Assembly: GCA_030062745.1 (NCBI GenBank)
Contig: CP099841.1
Span: 19,533,398 to 19,597,397 of the forward strand
Source of the DNA: Capitulum mitella
Taxonomy: Eukaryota; Arthropoda; Thecostraca; Pollicipedomorpha; Pollicipedidae
Direction of reading: 5' to 3'
Length of the DNA: 64,000 nucleotides
Below are positions 21,810 through 35,600 of this stretch, piece by piece. The notes under the pieces are model-generated. The model did not search any database. It was given only the letters and a program-made list of their open reading frames with translations, and was not told the origin of the DNA. The number at the start of each line of letters is the position of its first letter. Position 1 is the first letter of the stretch. The translations under genes were made by a program, and so were the position numbers.

Positions 21810-24800
21810 CTGGGACCAGCAGCATCAGAGCGGTCAGGGATGGCTATCTCCCGAACTGAAGGTGGTGCGTGACGGTGAAGAGGGACCAGGATGGAACCAA
21901 CACAGTCTCGGCGGCAGTGAACATATGAACAGGGTGTAACAGGCCTTAAATGCTGCGTCATGAAATGACACGAAATCTGTTTTGGGGGCGCCGCAAAACC
22001 AAACTCTAATGGTTACTAACAGGCCGTCAAAGGGAGAATTATAACATCTGACTCAAGAAAAAGGTAAAGAATAGTTCGAAGCGCTTTACGGGACGACGCT
22101 GCTGAGTGACTGTGGTCAACGCCGGCCGACAAAAATCCTGTGCTGGATCCACCCTGCCAGAGCAAAACGCAGGACAGACGGTGTCAGACACGCAGTGAAC
22201 CGGCTCGTCCGAGCTAGCCGTGCGGTCAGGCGAACCTGAGGCCTGCGGTCAGGCCAGCGGTCCGGAGCGGCCGCTCCCAGCAGGGCCCGGACGGCCGGTC
22301 CTGCCAGGCGGGCCAGGGAGCGCCCCAGCGTAGACACCGCACGAATGAAGGACGAACGCCTACAGCCTGAAGCCTGTGAGAGATGCCGGCACCGCCCAGA
22401 GCGGTGGCTGCCGGACACAGTTGCAGTGGGAACCTGGCCGAAACGCGGCCCGTACGGGACAAACGCCGGTGCACGGTGGTGGAGAGGCTGCTGCGTGGCC
22501 GAACCAGCTCTTGCTTCTCCAAATTACGGCCAAATGAAACCAAAACACACGAACAAAAGCCCATGACAACACCGAATTCCAAACGTCTCAGGAAAACGCA
22601 TCCAGTGAGGTGATCCCAGTAGGCGTTCACTGGTCACAGCATCCAGCATTGTCCACGTCATACGTGGGCGAACACCAAGCCTTCCCAAAACAGAAGTACG
22701 GCACCCGTGATGTGCACTGTGAAAAGCCCACGCGGCAAGGACTTGTGAGGCGAAGCGTGAGGCGGGCAGTATGTCGCAGTCCACCGAGTCCAAACAAGGG
22801 AGGCTCCGGGGCCTGCGGAGGCCGGCGGCACTGGAAGGACTCCGCCAGAGACGGACCGTCGTGGGCCGTGTCGGACGGCCCGGGATCGGCCCGTGCGACA
22901 GGCACCAGGGGAACTCGGCACCCTCCCCGGGCTGAAACGGCAGCAGGCAGAGCAAAGGAGGACCATCTCCTGGCCAGGGCGGCAGGAGGCGGAGAAGGCT
23001 GGCAGGTTTCACAGCAGGGGAAAGTCGGCCCCTCTCCTGGTCAGGAGGGGCACTGGTGGAGGACAGTCGGAGCCCTCCTCTGTTCGGGGCGACAGGAGGC
23101 GCAGGTGAGACGGGACCCGCTCTGATCGGTACGCCGGTCTGCGGAGGACCGGGCGTACCGATCTACTCCGGCAGCAGGTCGTCGCCCAGCTCGTCGTCGA
23201 ACATGTCGTCGTCGGCCTGCCGGAAGGCGGCCGTGCGCGGCCGCTGCGCTATCGGGTCTCCGATCGGGTCCGAGTAGCTGGCGTCTGCCGGCCAGAGCAG
23301 CGGCCGCCGTCAGCGGCCGGCCGCCCCTGAGCCGCGCCCACCCGCCGGCCAGCCGGCGCACAAGACCACCGGCCGGAGCGGAACGGGTCAGGGTCCAGCG
23401 ACGGCCGGTCAGCCGGCAGTGCGTGGGTCCCACCGACCAGGCCTGACGGGACTTCAGTTCGTGGTGACCTGGCAGGCTATGGTTATGTTACTTCAGGTGA
23501 TGCTACAGTGTTGGTGCTTCCAGACAGAAATACGGCTTACGACGGTAGGCCATTACAACCACCTTGATGGAAAGAGGAAGTTCCGTGGAACTGTCTACAC
23601 TGCAGCTTATACTAGCCACAACAAAAAAGCAACAGTCTGAGAGGCTGCAGTCGGACAGCTTGCCACACCATCAAGCACTGCCCCCAAAACAAGTTTTGCA
23701 ATGGCGATTTTAAGTTACAACCTGCAACCAGTCAGCTCTAATCGTCTTCGGAACACCACTCCCCCCAGCTGACTCTCCAGCTCCGCTTGCCAGGAGCGCA
23801 GCGTACACCGCCGACGGCCACTCACCGATCTCGCGCGGCTGCGGCGACGCCGGCGACAGGCTGGCGCGGTCGGCCGTCTGCGGCTTGGCCAGCGAGCCGG
23901 GCCGCGAGTCGGGCAGACGCTCGTCCCGGCTGACGGCCGAGCCGTCTCGCGAGCCGTGCAGGCCCGACCGGTACGAGGCTGCGGCAGCCGGGCGCCGACC
24001 GTCACGCGAGCGTACGGGCCCGCGAACGCACGCACACGCACGCACGCACGCACGCACACGCACACGCATACGCATACGCATACGCACACGCACACGCACA
24101 CACGCGCGCACGCGCGCACGCACGCCAGGCACTGGGAGATGACTGCGAGAGAACGGACGTTAAGCGGTACTGGGGCGATGCCGATGACGTGGGTATCCTG
24201 CTGTTCTGACGCGAAACGAGCATACTCTCTGTGACGGCAACCAATGCGATCTTTCGAGAAAGTCAAGAGATCCGATGTGAAACTAGACAGGCTGCCGGTT
24301 AGACGCGACCCTCTCGAAGTCGGGAGACAAGCGGCCGTAAACAAAACAAAACAAAACAAAAACGCCGCCCGAAACAGAGGCCGGGACGGCGGCCCGCCAC
24401 TTACTGCCGGGTCGGCCCGACTTGAGCCGCTCCTCCCGCATCTCCTTGTACTTCTCGGCCCGCTTCAGCTCCACGGCGTAGTCGGCGGCCTCCTTCAGGC
24501 CCAGGTCGGTGCAGATCCGCACCAGGAATTTAAGACCTGCGGGCGCCGGCAGATGGCGGCCGGGTCACTCCGCGCCGCGGCGCCGCAGGCGGCCGGGCAA
24601 CCCACGTGGGCTGACGTGAAGCTTACCTGTTTGGTTAACCTCGCATTTGGACGTCGCAAAGATTTGAATTTCCTCTACCGAGTGCGGAAATTCGATATCA
24701 TGTTTGCTCACTGACAACCCCTCCTACTACTGAGGTCTTTCAAGAAAACGTAAGCCGATCGTCTGCACAAAATTCCCCAACGATACGTCGAGAACATGGC

Positions 24801-27800
24801 AAAATCGGTCTAGTACCGTAAGCACACACGCTAATAACACAAACACTGATGCAAGACACACAGGACGCTGCATGATAGTGACACAGACGGATGTACGACC
24901 TGTCCGGCGCCAGTGACAGCACGCGGCCACTCACACTCAATGTTGTCCGGAAACTTGAGGTGGATCTCCTTGTACTTGGCGAGCGCGCGCTGATAGTTGC
25001 CGGCGCGGCGGTAGCAGGAGGCGATGATGAGGTGCCACTTGACCTCGGCCGGCTGGATCAGTGTGGCCCGCTCGAAGTACAGGATGGCCTTCTCGGAGAC
25101 CTGGTGCTCGATGAAGTACGAGCCCAGCCAGTCGATGACCTCCAGGTTGGCCGGGTAGAACCGGGACGACTGCGGTGGGGACGACATCCGTTCAGGGGCG
25201 GCCGGTGACGGCGGCCAAGAGACGACAGAACCGACGGCTCCACCGCCGGCCGCAGGTCCTTTCCGTCGACAGCGTGCCACCGGACGGTCGCCGACCTGAC
25301 TATTGACGAATCGGACCGACAACTCTGGCAAAGTAACTGACATTCACGGGACTAAATGTTAGTTAAGCAGTGATCACTTATTGTAAGCCGACTACATATT
25401 CTAATGCTGATGTCTTCGTGGGAAACACGATGGGAAATGACTATAGACTAACGGGAGCAACACGTGTCACATTCCAAGCGAGATCCATACAGACATTCAG
25501 CGAAATGTCGTCCCGAAGATCACTGTCAGAGGCTAACATACACCGCACCTTCTCCCTTGCCACTTATGACAGGTCGGCACAGCCACTACTCACGTCGAAG
25601 AAGTACTGGTAGGCGCCCTGTTTGTCGCCGTCCTTGTCCAGCAGTCCGCCCAGGTGGAACAGCGTGTCCGGATCGGTCGGCACCAAGCTCAGCATCTGCA
25701 CGTACCTGCGCGGCGGCGTCAACATCACAGCGCGGCACGGCCGGGGGACGGCACTCGTCCTGGAGCTGGCGGGGTCTGGAGGCGCGCCTTGAGCCTGCGC
25801 GAAACGCGTCGCAAAAAAAGCAAACAAATGGAGACGGTGACAGATGGCGGCATTGCGTCCACACGAGACGACGGCGCAGAGTCGTCCGTCCGGACAGAAT
25901 GAAGTTTGGAAATTGCTCGGCGTATTTGTGCACGATGAGGATAACGCTGTCATCACGCATGCTGCCCGTGCAGCCACGCAGCGGGCAAGCCGACGTGCAG
26001 ACTGGCCAAGCCGGAGACTGAGCCTCCCAAGGAGATGCTCTCTGCCGTGGAAAGGAACAATGACGGCATCGTTTATCCCAAAATACTACATGTCGTTTGG
26101 TCTGTTTCGAGTCCCCGGTGAATGAGTTTCAGCACTAAGAAGGCGTCACCTTCGCCCGCATTAATATCATACAACCAGATGCGATCAAGGTCGGCGATCT
26201 CACGGCGGAACATCGGATCCAGCTGGCAGCGTCCTGCCCTCGCCCTGTCCCGCACGGCTGCCGGCCAGCACGCAGTCTGTTATCCGCAGCCTCACGATAC
26301 CACCATCAATATCGGCGCGGTGATCGCCTCAATCCGGGACCTCCCGGAGGTCGGGTACGGGCAGGACCACCCTGATGGGCGTCTGTCAGTCCTCTGACCC
26401 TGTGCCCGTTTCACCTTTTCTGCACAATGACACAAAACGGCCACAGCCGCAGGCGCGTCTGGTGGCGTGCGGCACGATACACGCCGACGGAGTGTCCGCC
26501 CCTCACCACTCGGTGGCCTGGTCTATGTCGCCCAGCAGTTCGGAGCAGTGCGCGATCTGGTAGATGATCTGTGGGTGCGAGCGCACGATCGTGTGCAGCT
26601 TCACGAACGAGTCCTTGGCGTCCGCGTACAGACGCATGTTCTTGTTCGTCAGACCTGTCGGTGCAGCCATACAGCGCAATCATGCACGGAAGCTGTGAGT
26701 AAACGCAGCTTCACAACCGAATCACAAGCTTGCCAGGCGATGGTACGGTAGAAATTCTGGCGGGGCTCGGAGCCCAACGGCAAGATAAAACAAAGTGCTG
26801 CGGAACCAACTGTTCCGTGAAGTACAACGTTGTGTTTGAAGCAGCGAACCAAACGATTTTCTGAGTTCAACGCTCATTCATCTCTATCGATCTGCACGGC
26901 ACAACAGCGTACACCCGGCACTACGCTGACACAGACACACCCGTACCCAGGTTAAAGAGGGCCTGCACGCAGGAAGCGTCGTTGTCCAGGGCGCAGATGT
27001 AGTACTCCTTGGCCTTCTCGAGGTCGCCCCGCTGGAAGCAGCAGTTGCCCAGGTTGACCAGAAGCCGAGGCGTTGTAGCCGTCGGCGTCCCTCGCTCGCT
27101 CGGCGTACTTCTCTGCCTCCTCGTACTCCTTGCGCTGCCGACACCGTCAACCGATAGAACGATGGCTCGCACGGGCATTGTGTGGACCTGGTGACTCTGT
27201 GGACGTCGTCCACAGAGACCACAGGTCCACAGAGACCTTCAATGGCGGAGGATCAGGAGGAGTTCGGTCGTGCGAAGCACGTCTGAATGCCGGAGGTTCC
27301 CAGACGGCGCTGCTGGCAGGGCACGGCTCGGAGGTTGATTGGTCGCGCCTAATGTTGTCTATAACGAGTTTACGAGACATTCCCGCATGGTGTCCACAAA
27401 GCCGGCGCGGAACGGCCGTGACATGAAAACCACAGGAAGGCACGAATAAGCTTACACCTTACGCCAAAATACCATGCAGGCACAAAACCAAGGGGAACTA
27501 TGACTGTCGTCCCTGTGGCTCTGTGATAACATGCTCCGCTCACACCCGGTGTGTGGCAGGCACTGTGGGTTCGATACTTACAAGGACCCAGCGCTATTTG
27601 ATCCGAAAAAGCAAGGGTCAGGGGAAAAAAGCAGACCACGGGGCGGCCGTGTCGCGGCTTCGACGGCATGTAAAGGATTCCTTAGCATTATCCGTTCCGT
27701 TGCCTGGGGCGAGATTACTCTATATTTGGGTCCACTTGGGCGGCGGGGTCAGGGTCTGCACAACAAACTCTGCTTAGTAAGGACTCTGATCCCAACGCCG

Positions 27801-29567
27801 TCCACTTTGGAAAGGTTCGGACTAAATAAAAAAAAAAACAGTCTTATCACGCAAACCATTCAAACGGCACTTACACGGCGCAATGCCATCCGATACCGTA
27901 ATCAGCAACAGTAAATTCGCATTCCGTGAACTCATTACGACAGACGACTATAAGCCTGGGTTTTGCCGCAGGTTTTCACTTACGCTGCGACACCAAATCC
28001 CATCTGACGGTTACGCAGCGTCAAATGGTTGCGGGGAGTTAAAAGGGGAGGGAGGTAGCTGATGCCTCTTAGTCCCCACTGGTTACGCTGCTGTCTCCGC
28101 GCAACCTGAAGTACTCACCTCTCGCCAGGTTTTGGGAACGGCATTTTAACAAATAAACAAAAAAGAAAAGCTATAGAGAAAAGATTACTCATTTGTCTGG
28201 CAATAGAGGAGTTCTCCACTGGAAGAGTGCAAACGGCGTGATGCCGTTTGCATGACCCTATCAGCGTCACACAAACTGTTCCGAAACACAGCTATCACGG
28301 CTTGTGATCGTCTTTGGATTTTGTCTGCAGTGGATATGACAAAACGGCAAAACACATGGTGGCACCGAATTTTCCACCAAAACGGAGAAACCCGTTCCGA
28401 CGTGCCCTCCCTACAGCTGTCGATCCGCCGAAGCTGGCTGGTGCTATCCAAAAGTCAGCCATTCAAAAGCACGCGCTCCCATTCACACTTAAAAGGAAGG
28501 CTCATGACAGGCATGCCAATCAATCCCTAGCCCCAAGGAAAAACGCATCACATTAGCTTGCTGCTATACAGCGACGGCACCTCATTAAGCGCAAATGAAG
28601 CAGTGCCTAACCGAAAATATCGGGAAATGTGGAATTAAAATCATACGTAATCTGTGAGTACCAACACAGTTTATACAACTGAGTGCATGATTAAACTGGA
28701 ATAATGTATCCATTTTGTTCCCGCATTCATCAACATTGCAGGGAACATGCCCGCAAAGAACATGTCCCACGCCGCGCCGCATCCTCATCCCCGCTGCCCG
28801 CCGCCCAGCAAGCATATGGCGCAAGGCGGCCGTAGACGCAGCCGTCGAAGGCCAGTTAACAAGAGCGGAAGAAACACGCTGGTGAGCGCGGCTAAGAGCA
28901 GCAAGCCCGCCTGTTTCACGACTGTCGCAACTCAACGACTGGCCACGTTTCATGACGTATTCAAGTGTTTCCATTGACCATTGCAAATGGCGATCAGCGA
29001 CCACATTAGCCAATCAGCGATGCTGATGGTACGAGGCCTTTCCAGCGACAGATCAGGCCACACGCCGCGCACGCGTTGTATCTATACTCTTCGACAGCGC
29101 AGTCCTCGGCGTGTTGGGCTCGGAATCAGAAGGTCCCGCGTTCAAGGCTAAAAATACCCCAAAACTTTCGAGGCCGCTACACATACATGGCCATTGTTAT
29201 GACGAAACATGACGTAAGCAAACACGTGACGACCGCCGTCAGCTGCTGCAGAGCGCGATCGTCCTGCCGCCGCGACAGGCAAAATTGCTCGCGTAATCTG
29301 GCCTTTACCCGCCTCAGCCAACGCTAAAATCTCATGCAATACAGTAATCAACGCTCCTGGTGAGCGCCCGCGAAACTGGACGTTGGCCGCTGTCTAAGCA
29401 GCTGGCAGTTGGTAGGGCGATACGTAGTACTGCCTCTGGCCGTTGCCGCCGCCCCGGCGCCACCATCGGGCTCGCCGCCGAAGGATGCTCGTCTGCGCTA
29501 CTGCACGACGCAAATGACATCAGTGGCGGAAAAAGGAAAGTGTAGGGTACTTACTGATTAAAATATT

Positions 29568-29638
<71 letters not shown>

Positions 29639-32600
29639 TTCAATATTACACAGAAACACCAACACATTGTAGTTTAAAATGTAAGATATTTGTTTTGGAA
29701 CTGTGCACAAATGATTCAACAATGACTGTATGACCCTAGCAGTGACTATGATTTTGTCCACCCTTGAAACGGGATAAAGCTTTCCGCCTGGGGTGCTGTG
29801 CGCGAACGTATTCCGGTTATATTCGCTGCACGGATTCAAGTGGATGCACAGTTTGCTCTAGCCTCTAGTTTTCTCTGCAGATAAGAGACAAAAAACGCCG
29901 TAAGTGTTACGTCATGGAACATTTTTTCTTTTGTATACGCCTATCTGAAAAAGGACAGCTATCGTCTTAAATTTAATAAAATTTAAATCGTTAAACAATG
30001 AACATAAGACAGCTGCATGCAAACGGACAAGTTTGCTGATAACTTTGAGCTGTGTATGTGAGACAATGAACCGCCACTGCTGCTATAAAGACCATTCGTC
30101 ACATATAAAGACCGTTACTTTGCTTCGACGTCACGCCGCCCCAAAAAATGGATGGAAATGCCTGTGATTGCAAGACAGCCATCTAAAGTCGATTATCGCC
30201 GTGTCAGTTCAGCCAACCAGCAAGTGCAAACAACCTTTAGCCCCCTCCCAGCGGTGCCCACGACTTCAACAGCTCAGCGTCTCGGCAGCACGTGGCTTCC
30301 TCAGAACAACCGTGATTTCTTTTTCTTAGGGGCAAAACGAGACAAGGCAACGATATTTGCAAGGTATCAACGACGTCACAAGCAGCTTAGATGTAACATT
30401 CACGCCATACGCCGCGACGCACAACCACCAAATACCAAAACCGAATCATTTAACTGGAGCAAAAAAGCTCCACATCTTACCAGAAAGAACAGAAAGGCGA
30501 GGTTGGTGGACGCGTGGGAGGCCACCTTCGTGTCCACCTTGTCGAACACCTTCAGAGTGTCGATGGCCGCCTTGAAGTCGCGCTGTCGCAGGTACATGAC
30601 CGCCTTGTTGATCTCCAGGTCGTTGGCGAGGTCCGAGTGCTGCGAGTTCTTCAGCGTCTCCACACACCTGCCGGGCGAGTTCGCGGGTGAACTGCCGTTC
30701 CGCAGCGCAGGGCGACCGAACAGTGTCACAGTAAACATTGCCGCTCAACGGCCGCACGGTGGAAACGAAGCAAAACCTCAACAAACGACCAGCCGGTCCG
30801 CCATCCAATGTCGTGTTACATTTGAAACATGCGTATAACCCGTCCACGTCACTGGATGCCATCACAAGCCGTTTCGAAATATCGAGATATTCACACCTCG
30901 TTGTGAGGCTTAGCGATGCCGGCTGAATACTAGCCAACTGCACGACTCGGTGATCTGACTCGGGTGGAGCGTTTGATCTGGGCAATCTGACCTGGTCGAG
31001 ACTCACCAGCTGTACGATCGGCGCTCTCTGACGGGATGAGATTCATCCGTTGTAAGATCGATGCTCTGTGCGGGGCTGAGACTCACCAGTTGTACGACTC
31101 GGTGATCTGGGCGCTGTCTTCACTGCCGGATGAGATCAGCTTCGCCGCCGTCAGGATGCACTGTTCGGCCTCGTTGCGCAGTCGACGCTCCAGCTTGCGC
31201 ATCGGATCGTTCTTGATCACCTCCAGCACCAGTGACGTCTGCGGGTCCTTCTCGGCCTCTTCCTGAAAGCACCAGCGCCCGCGTCAATCTGCAGCGGGTA
31301 GGCATTTGCTGTTGCCGAGGCCGCCGCACCCACAGGGCCAGCCGCAACGATGGCTGTAAAGAAAACCCAGGGCAAACCAGGACCGGGAGTTTCAGGGTGT
31401 TTGCTAACGCTTCGAAGACGAGAAATGGTTGTCTGCAACTTATGGAATTTGCGCCTGAGTGCATTTAGTTCACGGCCAGACGTAGATATTCTTTTGAGTG
31501 ACTTGGCACGCGTATTAACATATTGTCTATTAAAGACGAAACTTACGTCAGCAAAATAGCAGCAGGTAAGCAGTAAGCTTTAACGTGACAGTAGCTTTCG
31601 GTAAATAAGACAAAATCAGTGAATAAATAGAAAAAAACGCGTCGCGAAGGACCATCCAAACCCCACAAACCAATCCCAAATAACCCCACGACATGTTCAC
31701 GTAATGAGGCCACTGCACCAGACCACTCTTTCGCTGAAATATCGGCTCACCATGAGCGCTGCATCCACGTCAAACGCCGCTCCAAGCATGGCCCACTCTG
31801 TGGAGCAGTCCCTCGAGCAGTGGTTCAAGGGACTGAGGCGCGCTCTGGTGACGGGACCAGGGAGTCACGGCCCGAGGGAAGGACCGACGGATCAGCCGCC
31901 GCTGACGGGATCAGCGTGTCACGGTGCAAGGAAAGGACCGTCTGCCGGAGGACGTTAGTGAACATTTTACAATCCAGGGTGTTGGAATGTTGGAGAACAA
32001 GAATACGGAAGGAAAGATTACCTATAATTCGGAGTTCTTGCGTACTTAATGGTCAATGGCAATGCGTACCCTATTGGTCAACGAGCCAGAATCGGTTTTG
32101 GATTCGGAAACTGCATTTGTCTAGGAACCTGTGAATGTCACCCCCCCCGCCTGCCCGCAATGTCAAGAGGCCATAACGTCTAATCTCAAGAGGCGTACTG
32201 ACACAGGCATACCACAGACGAGCGACCTGACTATCTTTCTTATCAAATGCTTGTCTTTCAGTCCACTTATCCATCGGTCAACAAGCCGAACGATTTCCTG
32301 CGCCCCTTCCCTCGCACAGCGTCATGTTGAAACACGCTATCGGGTTATGAGACAAGGCGGTGAAGTTGCAAAGCTGCCATTCCGATAACGCGAGCACACA
32401 CTGATACCGTGTCGGCGGTCAACAGGAACTTGCAGGAGCGCAATGTGCAAGCACCAATCTCATTTGGTTTGAAATCGTCGACAGGATATGGCCCAATAAC
32501 AGGCGAAGTCTTGGAATACAATACGCACGAACATGCACACAAAGTTACACACGCGCAACCACAAAACTTGAGATTGTGCGGATTTGGCATACGCTACAAC

Positions 32601-35600
32601 AAACCATTTGTGTATAAAGAGGCTGTTTGAAAAGAACTCTTCCTGGCAATTACGATTGACAAAAGCGTTGGTTAAAGGGTGTAAAGCTCTGGAGAAAATC
32701 AAACCTCCCACATTTAGTTAACACGTGGGCAAATGGCACATATAAAAAACTGGCACGTCGCAATGTGGGAGGTGGCACAAGCAATGGAAAGAGCATGACA
32801 GGAAAGAGAAGTCACTTTTGCCAGAGAATGTACTCTTAACCATCACCCGTATGGGAGGCGATGCACCCTTTCCCCCGAAGTTTTTCCAAGCATCCTTTCC
32901 TAGCGGTTTATTTGGTCCACAAACAAACACATACACACACACACGCACATGCACACGCATACGCATACGCACACGCACGCACGCACACGCTTTAATTTAA
33001 CAACTTTATTCTTTTGCACCGATGTGGCCACAATACATACATATCTCATCCACCTGACGCTTGGTGTATCCTCTGGGATATTCTTTCGACATCTTATGGT
33101 GAAAAAAATTTCCCCTCTACGTTACCAGTCTATGACCTACGACGTCATAACGATAATTCATTTCACCCGATTTCGCGCGCCAACCCGGCCAGTCGACCAC
33201 GGTCCCATTTTGTCTCACTATAAGACAATTGGAATGCAATCAAACATTTATCAATCGACTCCAAATATTATCTCCTGTAAGACTATACATACGTTTGGTA
33301 GGCTTATGCTCACTGACGGGATTACCGCGGATGTAAAGTCTAAGGTCATGAGCTACGGCGGCAAACACGTCGCCTTTTGCCTCTGAAAATAAGATATGAA
33401 GAAATAGGCATCGCACAACAATCCACATACTCGGGTTGCTTGAGCTGTACGAAATCGAATGATGTACATTTGGTACAAATGATCTTTCATTTCATCAAGA
33501 GAGCGGAATACAGAGGCTTGACTTTCCCTCTGACGGGTGGAGCGTCGCCAGCCGCAGGGTGATGAGCCTATAATATCCACGACATGCCTAAAAATAGACG
33601 TGGTGAGCATCGAATTGAAAAAAAAACGCTTTAATACACATAAGTAACGATTTCCAGATATCCGAGGTTATTCTAGGCCACTGGCTAAAGATAACCTTAG
33701 ACGACCTAAGATGGCGCTGGATGACCTAAAATGATCTTTAGATGTCATTTGACAATAGCGTTGGTTAATCGAAATGTTACATTTTGACACCAGCATCAGT
33801 CGTTACCTATGCAAATACCTCTTCAGTTCCCAGAACGCATCTAAGCCGACGATCCGTTGGGCAAGGAATGACATGGATCTTAATCAAAAGGTGAAATACG
33901 ATCATGTGGGATACGGATGGACTCCTAATTGATTGACGAATACTGAGATATCTGTTACGCATCATTACCACTTATTCTTTGACGTTCATTTGCGCTTAAA
34001 CTCTAAAAAGCATCGCTTTCTGCCACGTTTCGACCTTCGACCCGAACTGTGAGGTTGCCTGTTGACCTGAGACCTTAAAACGGGTTGCGAGTCGCGAGAT
34101 TTCGTCACGCGCAACACGCTGGTGCTTTCAGCGACGCTCTAGAACGCACGGTGTGGAAACAGCTGGGGAGTCGTGCCCCTCCCCCCATTTGGCCGTGTTG
34201 TACAGAAACGCCAATACGAGCGAGTGCCATGACATATGAGATGAAACTGAACAAGCCACGCCTCCAACGATGGAACAAAGAACAAGCTGAGAAGCTCCCC
34301 GGTCTGGACGGCTTGTGCGTCTGTCCGTGCATGACGTCCCAATCGCTAGCCAAGTCAGGAATTAAAGCCCGATTCTTTTCCTACGCACTTGACACGAGTT
34401 TTGGTTGCACCAGACCAGACAACACTTCCGTATTCTAGAACGGAACTGACGTTCGTGTGAAATGGTGTCAGTAGTGTTTTTCTGTGCCGTTCGTCCTGGA
34501 AGACCGATCTGGAATGATCGAATGGGTAATACTAAAGATCTCTTTGCTTTCGCAAGGATATTTCTGATATGGACAGAAAACGGCAATTTGGTGTTTAATA
34601 TGGTTCCTAAATCCCGAAATTACTCTAAGCGCCTTAAGCTGCAAAAATTGATCAAATAGGCAAGACGGACAGGGACGTGTTTGGGAGTGATCGTGAACGT
34701 TACACATTTTCGAGGATTACGTTTTATATGCCAGTCCTAAAACCACTTACAAAGACTATGGAGACCATTTTGGGGATGTTCAGAGTCACGTGATGAAATC
34801 TTGCCGGTAAGATTTGACGTCGTCCGGGCACGTGTTGCATTCGATGGCGTCGCAAATGAAGATAAGTCGTTTATTGAAGGTGATTCGTGCGTATTCACGC
34901 GACCAACGGCTCCAGTGGCTATGCAAGCACGAATGCTGTTTTCTACTGGCAACCCTGTTTTCCGAATACCAACATGAAACCGGTACCATTGGCTATTGGC
35001 CCATACCAATGGATAAATTTTGTCAGACAAAACTGCAACGAATATGCCAAGTTGGCCTTGAAGATTACGATACCCGTCAATTTTACCAGCATCCATCAAC
35101 AATCGTTTTGCGATGACGATGATTTTACAGCTTTGCATTACTGCGTCAAAAGACGCTTGAAATCGCACTATTTTCATCAATGGTAAAAAACGGACTGCAT
35201 CAAATGGTCGTGTCTCTAGAGTTCAACTTCATTCGTCTGGGTTGCTCATGAACTTGCATGACTGGGACATACCTACCCGAACTTGCGACGATAAAACAAT
35301 CAACAGTACGTCAATTAGCAGGAACGTTCCGCAACCTGCAGATGCCCTACATACGCGTCAGGGCGGCTAACGCGCAAAGCATCAAATTCTGCAAGAAGCC
35401 TACCTCAAGATCCTTATACTTGTCTTCATTCTCCATGTCGAAAGGCACCTGCAGCAGTTTCTGAAAGGCCTCCTTCTGTTTCGACCTATCACCCATGGCA
35501 TGATAACACACCACCAAGTGCAGGCCTGCGGACACGATGACGTGTTACTTCCCAGATCGTCTGACGTAACGTGACCGACAATCGCACGAAAACGCACACA

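Noticed and set aside
29098-29150. tRNA-like segment with TCAGAAGGTCCC and GTTCAAGGC
   Set aside because: It could be the half of a tRNA-derived SINE, but no A box or paired acceptor stem was found, so it is not annotated.
30152-30838. A 228-codon plus-strand frame
   Set aside because: It overlaps ift88 exon 10 on the opposite strand and has no recognisable domain.
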